DNA from: Polaromonas glacialis
GTDB lineage: Bacteria; Pseudomonadota; Gammaproteobacteria; Burkholderiales; Burkholderiaceae_C
Length of the DNA stretch: 64,000 nucleotides
Reading direction: 5' to 3'
Assembly (NCBI RefSeq): GCF_000709345.1
Contig: NZ_KL448323.1
Location: 3,288,961 to 3,352,960 of the forward strand
Numbering within the stretch: position 1 is the first letter of the stretch; the number at the start of each line of letters is the position of its first letter. Below the pieces are notes generated by a model. It was not told the origin of the DNA. It saw only the letters and a program-made list of their open reading frames with translations, and ran no database searches. Positions 56,101 through 64,000 of the stretch are shown in pieces. Made by a program: the position numbers and the translations under genes.

Positions 56101-56296
56101 TGGCCTCGGTCTGTGCGGAACCTGCCGCATCCAACAACTCAGGAAGCCGGTGGATCAATTCAGCAATGAACTGCTCTCGCCTCTGATGTGATGTTGGCGC
56201 TTCCATCAAGGCCCGGTGTTGATCGCAAAGACGGGTCAGTTCGCCCATCTCATCCGCATACACGAGTCGGTCATACAAGCCGGATGGAAGATTCAT
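53150..56296 (-). CDS. PLD-like nuclease / SF2 helicase / DUF3427 fusion protein
   Basis: 1048 residues. Regions in order: a helical N-terminus (1-110); a PLD-like domain (about 120-285) with one HKD-type motif, H220-x-K222, followed by GTAFVGSANLSESAL (the usual Asp position is His227); a SF2 helicase (about 325-690) with Walker A ATGTGKT (357-363), DEAH (452-455), LTATPERSDG, a CDVFNEGIDIP strand and QQIGRGLR (motif VI); and a C-terminal region matching the DUF3427-type extension. A single HKD suggests dimerisation. Proteins of this layout are predicted DNA-processing or defence enzymes. It lies beside decayed toxin-antitoxin genes, with no methylase or other partner gene. Confidence 0.85.
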   Translation of the reverse strand: MNLPSGLYDRLVYADEMGELTRLCDQHRALMEAPTSHQRREQFIAELIHRLPELLDAAGSAQTEASEKAKAEIELISHLLMTLRSQSSGERPLAMPPQLLKSVHAPNADIAFPATGLRHPWLFTSARADPSLLNELRAELRNVDRVDILVSFITWSGVRKLLDVLTQVTELDANGQPKTKFRILTTTYIGATEVRAVDAFAKLPGVELRISLDGRRTRLHAKAWIFHRRTHFGTAFVGSANLSESALIGGIEWTVKFAQASGSSLFTAAVANFETLWNDREFQHYDPHDAQHREALTRALANERGHGNKQGAASANGNVVAIQTWFDLQPKSYQQEMLDRLAAERRLGRRRNLVVAATGTGKTVVAAFDYLRLKNEEGTAPRLLFIAHQSQILAQALSTFRQVLRDPAFGELLDGNNTPEQYGHLFATINTIHGRRLVEKLGADFWRVVIVDEAHHLPAATFDQFMRAVRPHYLLGLTATPERSDGQSLSPYFDSRPDGSPAVSLRLWDALDQQLLAPFEYYASADDTDLSAVEWGRGSEVAQLSNLVTGNDLRARAVVNAVSLYVSDLDALKGLAFCVSVAHAAFMAAYFCRSGLPSLALSGADSQTMRAAAVQRLRSGELKIICSCDVFNEGIDIPEANAVFLLRPTQSPVIFQQQIGRGLRLASGKEACLVLDFVGVHNANFRFDVLLRAITGLSRRHIQNAVANGFSTLPAGVHIQFDRVARNRVLENLKQSLNLNVARLCSELAAWASLQTGGSVSLRVFLLDCQLELSDIYTGGTQARSWTSLKRRAGLETSAVGEREPDIARRIFSILHADDPLLLSAWLDAFDGKPVNGRRVQMLAHQLLPSRSELVTPEAFLALLGSNPVVLAELREICELLRERSSLAPVHLPATPDAWTLILHGRYRRAELLAAVGHANASVRPLSDGGCLVLEDCRIELLFVTLDKREGFAENVQFNDYAISPELFHWQTQNRAGPDNMTGRRYVQSPGNGWSFQLFVREHRDAAYVAVGPVHLVSNEGDRPISITWRLQAPLSAELFRKFSVLRG

Positions 56297-56368
56297 GAAT
56301 ACCTTTTCGTCATCAATAAAGCATCGTGCACGCGCGCAAAACTTTCAGCCAAACCGAGCCGAGCCGAT

Positions 56369-56776
56369 TTATGACAGCAGCGCCATCCCCGCAGACCGCA
56401 CCGCCGCCCTGTCGAAACTCACCATCCGCGAACAGCCTTGCGCCGCAGCCAGTTGCGTGATCAGGGCGTCTGCAAAGCCTGCCTTCGCGCCTTCTCCAGC
56501 CTTCATGAACTGAACCGTCGCCGCCACCACGTCGCGGCGGTCCAGCTGAAACAGGGGGGGTGTTCAACAAGTCTTCCACCGTCGCCAGCAGTTCTCCTGC
56601 GCTGGCGCTTTACAGCCGCTTGAGCACCCAGCACAACTCCACCAGCACCACCAGGCTGATGAAACGGGTTCGGCAACGCTGAGTTCTTCTTCAATCAGCC
56701 GCGTCGCCCGTGCCGCCTGCTTGGGCTCGTCCTGCGCCAGGTAGCGCACCAGCACATTGGTTTCGAGGCCGATCAT
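56369..56776 (-). pseudogene. vapC: VapC-type PIN-domain toxin, broken by two frameshifts and a stop
   Basis: Translation begins MIGLETNVLVRYLAQDEPKQ (the PIN-domain first Asp is Glu here) and runs in frame to SVAEP. A one-base loss near 56658 shifts the frame; after it the sequence reads FISLVVLVELCWVLKRL, then meets an in-frame TAA, then continues SASAGELLATVEDLLNT. A C7 run (G7 at 56554..56560) then carries one extra base, after which LFQLDRRDVVAATVQFMK and KAGFADALI, the PIN acidic site, and FDRAAVRSAGM complete the family pattern. The shifts cancel, so the total length (408 bp) is normal. The gene is inactive unless these are sequencing errors. Confidence 0.85.
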
Positions 56777-56964
56777 GGCGTGGCCTGGTCCGATGCATGG
56801 CTTTCGGCTGCTTCGGCGGCAATCGCCTGCTCCATGGCCGCAAGGCTGATGGGACGGGCGACCCGGCCGGCAAACCTGCCCTTCAGCGAAGCCGCCTCCT
56901 CGCACAGCGGCACGATCATGAAGCCATCGGCCACCGGCACAAAATTGATACGGGTTGCAGTCAA
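56773..56964 (-). pseudogene. vapB: Truncated AbrB-type antitoxin (VapB remnant)
   Basis: 63 codons from a TTG. RINFVPVADGFMIVPLCEEAASLKGRFAGRVARPISLAAMEQAIAAEAAES matches only the C-terminal half of AbrB/SpoVT-type antitoxins; the N-terminal DNA-binding swapped-hairpin half is missing. The 3' end overlaps the vapC start by 4 bp (ATGA), the normal vapBC junction. Just upstream, after 29 bp, is the stop of an unrelated phd gene, so a deletion probably fused two toxin-antitoxin loci. Confidence 0.7.
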
Positions 56965-56993
56965 TCAAGGACCTCGCAATTCGATCGCGCGTG

Positions 56994-57236
56994 TCAGGCC
57001 CGCTTGCCCCGTTCGGTCTCCAGTTCCAGCCCGACCAAGGGAGACTGGCGCATGAACTCGACAAACCCAGGCTTGGGATGAGCCAAGCTTGCGCATTCGG
57101 CGCGTGAAATCAGCACGGCCACGGACTCGCCGCGCACCGTAATCCCTTGCGGCCCTTCACTCAAGGCGCGCTTGACTACTTCGCTGAATTTTTCCTTTGC
57201 TTCCTGCAGTTTCCATGTGGACAAGATTGCCTCCAT
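56994..57236 (-). CDS. Phd/YefM-family antitoxin, apparently orphan
   Basis: 80 residues. STWKLQEAKEKFSEVVKRALSEGPQGITVRGESVAVLISRAE is the full Phd N-terminal domain, and the C-terminal toxin-neutralising tail is shorter (GFVEFMRQSPLVGLELETERGK). No matching Doc or PIN toxin follows; what follows is the truncated vapB remnant. A perfect 17-bp palindrome (57237..57253) abuts the ATG, leaving no room for an SD, so translation may be leaderless. Confidence 0.85.
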   Translation of the reverse strand: MEAILSTWKLQEAKEKFSEVVKRALSEGPQGITVRGESVAVLISRAECASLAHPKPGFVEFMRQSPLVGLELETERGKRA

Positions 57237-57253
57237 CTGGTCAGTCTGACCAG
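57237..57253. promoter_or_regulatory. Palindromic operator at phd start
   Basis: CTGGTCAG T CTGACCAG: perfect 8-bp arms around one base, immediately before the Phd start codon. Likely autoregulatory Phd-binding site. Confidence 0.7.
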
Positions 57254-57271
57254 CGTAAATCGAAGGAAGGT

Positions 57272-58369
57272 TTACACCAAACGCCGCGCCCGCACGGCCG
57301 CCGCCAGCCCCTGCAGCACCGGCACGGTCTGCGCAAAACTGATGCAGGCGTCGGTCACCGACACGCCGTGCTGCAAGGGCTGGCCGGGGACGATGTCCTG
57401 CCGACCTTCCTCCAGGTGGCTTTCAATCATCAGGCCCATGATGCGGTGGTCGCCCGCCGCCACCTGACTGGCCACGTCGGCCGCGACCTCGATCTGGCGC
57501 TGGTGCTGCTTGCTGCTGTTGGCGTGCGACACGTCGATCATCACCTGCTCGCGCAGGCCGGCGGCCTTGAGCTGCGTGCAGGTCGCGTCGACGTCAGCCT
57601 TTGCATAATTGGTCTGCTTGCCGCCGCGCAGAATCACGTGACAGTCGTCATTGCCTCTCGTCTCGAAAATTGCCGCCTGGCCCATCTTCGTCATGCCCAT
57701 GAAGGCGTGCGATGCCTGCGCCGCCTGGATGGCATCAGCCGCCACCTTCACGCCGCCGTCGGTGCCGTTCTTGAAGCCGACCGGGCACGACAGGCCGCTG
57801 GCAAGCTGGCGGTGGCTCTGGCTTTCGGTGGTGCGCGCGCCAATCGCGCCCCAGCTCACCAGGTCGCTGATGAACTGCGGGCTCAGCAAATCCAGAAACT
57901 CGGTGCCCACCGGCAGGCCCAGCGCCAGCACGTCGAGCAGCAGCTGGCGCGCCATTTCCAGCCCTTGGTTGATGGCAAAGCTGCCGTCCAGGTGCGGGTC
58001 GTTGATGTAACCCTTCCAGCCGACAGTGGTGCGCGGCTTTTCAAAATACACGCGCATCACGATCAGCAGGTCGTCCTGCAGCGCGTCGGCCTGCGCCTTG
58101 AGTTGGCGCGCATAGTCCATCGCCTGTGCATGGTCGTGGATGGAGCACGGCCCGACCACCACCACCAGCCGGTCGTCCAGGCCATGCAGCACCCTGGAAA
58201 TCGCGGCGCGGCTGGCCGCTACGCGCGCCTGCATGCTGTCTGGCGTGGGCAGCCATTCCTGCAGCAGCGCCGGCGTGATCAGCGGGCGCACCGCGCCGAT
58301 GCGCAGGTCGTCGATGCGGGTGGTGTCCTGGGTGGAAAGCGGCGTGGCGGTGCGGGCGTGGGTGTTCAT
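57272..58369 (-). CDS. aroG: 3-deoxy-7-phosphoheptulonate synthase, class I (AroG/F/H type)
   Basis: 365 residues from the ATG at 58369. VVVGPCSIHD, YFEKPRTTVGWKGYINDPHLDGSF, GARTTESQSHR and DVSHANSSKQHQRQ are PEP, E4P and metal-site signatures. It starts the shikimate pathway from PEP and erythrose-4-phosphate. The N-terminus (TRIDDLRI) is the type used for feedback by aromatic amino acids; which one cannot be told. Confidence 0.95.
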   Translation of the reverse strand: MNTHARTATPLSTQDTTRIDDLRIGAVRPLITPALLQEWLPTPDSMQARVAASRAAISRVLHGLDDRLVVVVGPCSIHDHAQAMDYARQLKAQADALQDDLLIVMRVYFEKPRTTVGWKGYINDPHLDGSFAINQGLEMARQLLLDVLALGLPVGTEFLDLLSPQFISDLVSWGAIGARTTESQSHRQLASGLSCPVGFKNGTDGGVKVAADAIQAAQASHAFMGMTKMGQAAIFETRGNDDCHVILRGGKQTNYAKADVDATCTQLKAAGLREQVMIDVSHANSSKQHQRQIEVAADVASQVAAGDHRIMGLMIESHLEEGRQDIVPGQPLQHGVSVTDACISFAQTVPVLQGLAAAVRARRLV

Positions 58370-58396
58370 GATGAAATATTCAAGTGTTTTAAGGCT

Positions 58397-58440
58397 CTTG
58401 CGCACGCCAGCCGTGCGCTGACAGCTATTTATTCGATAGC
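58397..58440 (-). repeat. Dispersed GCTAY-N7-ATAGCT-N18-TGCG element, copy 9
   Basis: On the - strand: GCTAT, 7 bases, ATAGCT, 18 bases, TGCGCAAG. It fills the spacer between the exonuclease gene and aroG. Confidence 0.8.
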
Positions 58441-58453
58441 ATTCTTGCGGTCT

Positions 58454-59065
58454 TCACGGCTGGGCATGCCTGGCCATGAAGCTGCTGACCGATGCCTTGG
58501 CACAGCGTTGCAAGGCCATCAGCAGGGCATTGTCGGGCTGGCGCACGCCGTGGCGGGTGCGCAGGTCGTGCTGGATCTGGCCCAGCAGGCCGGCGGCCAT
58601 TTCGGCATCGGCCAGCGCCCGGTGCGCCTGGCCGGTGCGCGGCAGGCGGTGGTAATCGACCAGCGAACCGAGCTTGTGGTTCGGTGCCTGTGGATAAAGC
58701 CGGCGCGACAGCAGCAGCGTGCAGATGAAGGGCTGCGGCGCGGCCAGCCCGGCGCGGTCCAGTTCGGCCTGCCAGAACTTGCGGTCGAACGCGGCGTTGT
58801 GCGCCACCAGCGGCACATCGCCGACAAACCGGCTGGCCTCAAGCATGACCTGCGCCGCATCGGGCGCGCCGGCCACCATGGCGTTGGTGATGCCGGTCAG
58901 CTGCGTGATGAAGGACGGTATGCGCACGCCGGCATTCATCAGGCTCTGGAAACGGTCCACCACACGGCCGCCATCGAGCAGCACGATCGCCACTTCGGTG
59001 GCGCGGTCGCCGCAGCCGGGCGAAATGCCGGTGGTTTCGAAGTCGATGACGGCGGTGATAGGCAT
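58454..59065 (-). CDS. DnaQ-like 3'-5' exonuclease (DEDDh)
   Basis: 203 residues. Exo I is AVIDFETTG, Exo II is VAHNAAFDRKFW and Exo III is HRALADAEM (DEDDh His and Asp). It resembles stand-alone epsilon-like exonucleases of Burkholderiales. Role in repair or RNA/DNA trimming is inferred. It lies just after the tacAT-type pair on the same strand. Confidence 0.9.
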   Translation of the reverse strand: MPITAVIDFETTGISPGCGDRATEVAIVLLDGGRVVDRFQSLMNAGVRIPSFITQLTGITNAMVAGAPDAAQVMLEASRFVGDVPLVAHNAAFDRKFWQAELDRAGLAAPQPFICTLLLSRRLYPQAPNHKLGSLVDYHRLPRTGQAHRALADAEMAAGLLGQIQHDLRTRHGVRQPDNALLMALQRCAKASVSSFMARHAQP

Positions 59066-59075
59066 GGAAGAAAAG

Positions 59076-59582
59076 TTAAACGGTGGATTTGACCGTTGCC
59101 AACGGCAAAAACAAGGTCAGCGGCGAATCAGGCAAGACTATAAAACCGTGGTAACGGTAGAAGCTGGTGGCTGCGTCGTCCTTGGCATCGACGACTAGCG
59201 CAAAAGCGGCAATTTCTGCCCGTGCCGCACGCGCCAGCGCATCGGCCAGCAGCGCTCCGCCCAGCCCCTGGCCCTTGAAGTGTTCATCCACGGCCAGCCG
59301 CCCCATGCGAACGGCGGGCACCGAAGGGTAACGCGGCAGCTTTTTGCCGGTTTCAGGTGGAAGATCGGCCAGCAAGACGCTGGTGGAAGCCAGCGTGTAA
59401 AAGCCGGCAATGCGCGGGCTCTGCACCACATCAATCGCTACAAAGCAGGCGGTGATCCTGCGCCGAATGTCCTGGCTGACTTGCTGGTGAAAATAACGGT
59501 CTAGCGGGGCGGAGCCACTTTTGAAGGCGCTGCGCTCATGGGTTTCATCCAGCGGCGCGACCCGAAAAAGCGCTTGACTCAC
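59076..59582 (-). CDS. tacT: GNAT acetyltransferase toxin (TacT/AtaT-like)
   Basis: 168 residues. The GNAT acetyl-CoA loop is RLAVDEHFKGQGLGGALL, and the catalytic Tyr region is SFYRYHGFIVLPDSP, as in TacT/AtaT toxins that acetylate aminoacyl-tRNA. The N-terminal LDETHERSAFKSGSAPLDRYF is diagnostic of this toxin branch. Its start overlaps the DUF1778 antitoxin stop by 4 bp. Confidence 0.92.
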   Translation of the reverse strand: MSQALFRVAPLDETHERSAFKSGSAPLDRYFHQQVSQDIRRRITACFVAIDVVQSPRIAGFYTLASTSVLLADLPPETGKKLPRYPSVPAVRMGRLAVDEHFKGQGLGGALLADALARAARAEIAAFALVVDAKDDAATSFYRYHGFIVLPDSPLTLFLPLATVKSTV

Positions 59583-59848
59583 TCAGGCGCGACCAGGTTG
59601 CGGCGGCGCGCAAGAGCGCGCTCCAGCGCGGGCACAGGCAAGGGCGGCGCCAAAAGCGCCTGCGCAAAACACTGCTGGTCCGCCAGCGAGAGCTGGATGA
59701 TTTCAGCCTGGCTGATGGAACGCTGGGCCGCTTCCTGGACGGCGGCCACCACGAAATCGGTCACGGTGCGGCCCTGAATTTCAGCGGCGCGCTTGAGCAA
59801 GGCGTGCAGCTCGGTGCTGATGCGAGCTTCGAGTCGGGCGGTGGTCAT
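59579..59848 (-). CDS. tacA: DUF1778 antitoxin (TacA-like)
   Basis: 89 residues. The N-terminal ribbon-helix-helix is RLEARISTELHALLKRAAEIQGRTVTDFVVAAVQEAA, and the C-terminal part that wraps the toxin (about 50-89) follows. It neutralises the GNAT toxin and represses its own promoter, most likely at 59871..59891. AGGAGA precedes the ATG. Confidence 0.93.
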   Translation of the reverse strand: MTTARLEARISTELHALLKRAAEIQGRTVTDFVVAAVQEAAQRSISQAEIIQLSLADQQCFAQALLAPPLPVPALERALARRRNLVAPE

Positions 59849-59870
59849 GATGATCTCCTGTTGGGAATAT

Positions 59871-59891
59871 TGTGCGGCATATTGCCGTACA
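59871..59891. promoter_or_regulatory. Inverted-repeat operator upstream of tacAT
   Basis: TGTGCGGCA, TAT, TGCCGTACA: 9-bp arms with one mismatch. It is 23 bp before the antitoxin start and 11 bp past the gyrB stop, in a 53-bp spacer. Confidence 0.65.
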
Positions 59892-59901
59892 CATCAATCC
59901 C

Positions 59902-62610
<2,709 letters not shown>

Positions 62611-62628
62611 TTAGCGCTTGGACCGGCC

Positions 62629-63735
62629 TCAAATCCGCATCGGCATCACGACGTATTTGAAAGCGGCGTTGTCAGGAATGGTGAGCAGTGCCGAGCTGTT
62701 GGAGTCGGCCAGCTCGATCTTCACCATGTCCTGGTTCATGTTGTTCAGGGCGTCGATCAGGTAGGTCACGTTGAAGCCGATCTCGATCGAGTCGCCGCCG
62801 TAGTCGATGTCGAGTTCATCGACCGCCTCTTCCTGCTCGGCATTGTTCGATGCCACGCGCAGCGTGCCGGGCTCGAGGTTCAGCCGCACGCCCTTGAATT
62901 TTTCACTGGTCAGAATCGCGGTGCGTTGCAGGCTGGCCAGCAGGGGCGCGCGGCCCAGCGTGATGATGTTCTTGTGGTTCTTTGGAATCACGCGGTTGTA
63001 GTCGGGAAACTTGCCTTCGACCAGCTTGGTCACGAATTCCATGCCTTCAAAGCTGAACTTGGCCTGGTTGCCGGCAAACTGCATCTCGATCGCGCCTTCC
63101 TTGTCGCTGAGCAGGCGCTGCATTTCCAGCACCGTCTTGCGCGGCAGGATCACTTCCTGCTTGGGCACTTCCACATCGAGCGTGGCCGACGAGAACGCCA
63201 GCCGGTGGCCATCGGTGGCGACCAGGCTCAGCTGCTTGCCTTCGGCGACGAACAAGATGCCGTTGAGGTAGTAGCGGATGTCATGCACCGCCATGGCGAA
63301 CGACACCTGGTTCAGCAGTTCCTTCAGCACCTTTTGCGGCACGGAGAACACCGGGCCAAAGCTGGCGGCTTCCTGCACCAGCGGAAAGTCCTCGGCGGGC
63401 AGGGTTTGCAGCGTGAAGCGGCTTTTTCCGCCTTTCAGGATCAGCTTGTTCTGCGCCGATTCAAGCGACACCGTCTGGTCGCTGGGCATGGAGCGCAGCA
63501 CATCGATCAGCTTGCGGGCACCCACAGTCGTGGTGAAGTCGCCGTCATCGCCGCCGAGTTCGGCGGTGGTGCGGATCTGGATTTCCAGGTCGCTGGTCGT
63601 GAGCTGCAGCTGCGCACCCGTCTTGCGGATCAGCACATTTGCCAGGATGGGCAAGGTGTGCCTGCGCTCCACGATGCCGGCGACCGATTGCAGTACGCCT
63701 AAAAACTTGTCTTGGGTGGCTTTCAGAACGATCAT
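62629..63735 (-). CDS. dnaN: DNA polymerase III beta sliding clamp
   Basis: 368 residues: three clamp domains, with ERRHTLPILANVLI, YYLNGILFV, ATDGHRLAFSSA and the C-terminal YVVMPMRI. It tethers Pol III to DNA. Its order with gyrB (dnaA-dnaN-gyrB) places the dnaA gene just beyond the right edge of the window. Confidence 0.98.
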   Translation of the reverse strand: MIVLKATQDKFLGVLQSVAGIVERRHTLPILANVLIRKTGAQLQLTTSDLEIQIRTTAELGGDDGDFTTTVGARKLIDVLRSMPSDQTVSLESAQNKLILKGGKSRFTLQTLPAEDFPLVQEAASFGPVFSVPQKVLKELLNQVSFAMAVHDIRYYLNGILFVAEGKQLSLVATDGHRLAFSSATLDVEVPKQEVILPRKTVLEMQRLLSDKEGAIEMQFAGNQAKFSFEGMEFVTKLVEGKFPDYNRVIPKNHKNIITLGRAPLLASLQRTAILTSEKFKGVRLNLEPGTLRVASNNAEQEEAVDELDIDYGGDSIEIGFNVTYLIDALNNMNQDMVKIELADSNSSALLTIPDNAAFKYVVMPMRI

Positions 63736-64000
63736 GTTTTCCTCTATCTATGTCTTTAGTTCTTTAATTCAAATTAGTAGCAGTAGTAAGGGCGGCGCCT
63801 TTCTGTGGACAGCACCATTATTCCCTTTTCAATCAAGCACTTGGCGTTTGTTTAACCTTGTGTTGCAGCGCCGTGCGGGCTGCATGTCAAACATGAACAA
63901 CTTTCGATTGTCATCTGCTCCTGTGGATAAGTCATGACTTGTTCAAAACTTGTCCACAGCTTTAAAAGTTCGTGATTGTCAGCCCTTGAGTGTTTGCTCC
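63736..64000. promoter_or_regulatory. dnaA-dnaN spacer with DnaA boxes (possible part of oriC)
   Basis: Upstream of dnaN on its promoter side. A perfect DnaA box (TTATCCACA on the - strand) is at 63922..63930, a variant TTGTCCACA at 63950..63958 and a weaker TGTGGACAG at 63804..63812. AT-rich stretches lie at 63745..63780. It could be origin DNA or a DnaA-autoregulated promoter; the other end of the spacer is outside the window. Confidence 0.6.

Overview
The window is GC-rich betaproteobacterial chromosome, most like Comamonadaceae of the Polaromonas/Rhodoferax type. This is inferred from the protein families, the abundance of TRAP transporters and the dispersed intergenic repeats; no database search was possible. 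The right edge is replication-origin proximal: dnaN and gyrB run leftward from a DnaA-box-bearing spacer at 63.74-64 kb, and dnaA should lie just outside.

Layout. 0-3 kb: a leftward aorABC-type set (four-cluster ferredoxin, tungsten aldehyde oxidoreductase, FAD subunit cut by the window edge). 3.2-4.8 kb: a duplicated DUF4394 lipoprotein. 4.9-9.5 kb: a gluconate-type locus with a LacI-family regulator, two palindromic operators, gluconokinase and a TRAP transporter. 10-31 kb: a large sugar/sugar-acid catabolic region. It has two further TRAP transporters, two GntR/FCD regulators, a fucose mutarotase, an aldose dehydrogenase, a lactonase, a XylX-like 2-keto-3-deoxy-acid dehydratase, a DapA-family aldolase, a PfkB kinase, a UxaA-family dehydratase, a malate/lactate-type dehydrogenase, a 2-keto-3-deoxy-fuconate-type SDR, an FAH-family hydrolase and a class II aldolase. 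Together these read as non-phosphorylating routes for L-fucose (to pyruvate plus lactate) and the stereochemically related D-arabinose (to 2-oxoglutarate semialdehyde). Between the two halves sit two unusual genes (19.4-21.7 kb), a proline-rich membrane protein and an orphan TAXI-type binding protein, that share an identical C-terminal Cys-x9-Cys/LGLC tail.

31-45 kb: a transglutaminase-like protein, DUF1328, an Old Yellow Enzyme, thiamine genes thiC-thiO-thiS-thiG-thiE (thiC behind a TPP riboswitch), a Spy-like periplasmic protein, a secreted three-repeat protein and a ybhP-clsB-ybhN phospholipid operon. 45-53 kb: an IS30 element inside a repetitive intergenic block, a metallophosphoesterase, minCDE, NnrU and an MscS-type channel. 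53-60 kb: a PLD-nuclease/SF2 helicase/DUF3427 protein, decayed toxin-antitoxin genes (orphan phd, truncated vapB, frameshifted vapC), a DAHP synthase, a DnaQ-like exonuclease and an intact TacAT-type acetyltransferase toxin-antitoxin pair beside gyrB.

Two observations stand out. (1) A 44-bp dispersed element has strict architecture, GCTAY-N7-ATAGCT-N18-TGCG; I found nine copies, one of them inside the coding sequence of the aorC-like gene. (2) The gene pair at 19.4-21.7 kb shares its LGLC tail.
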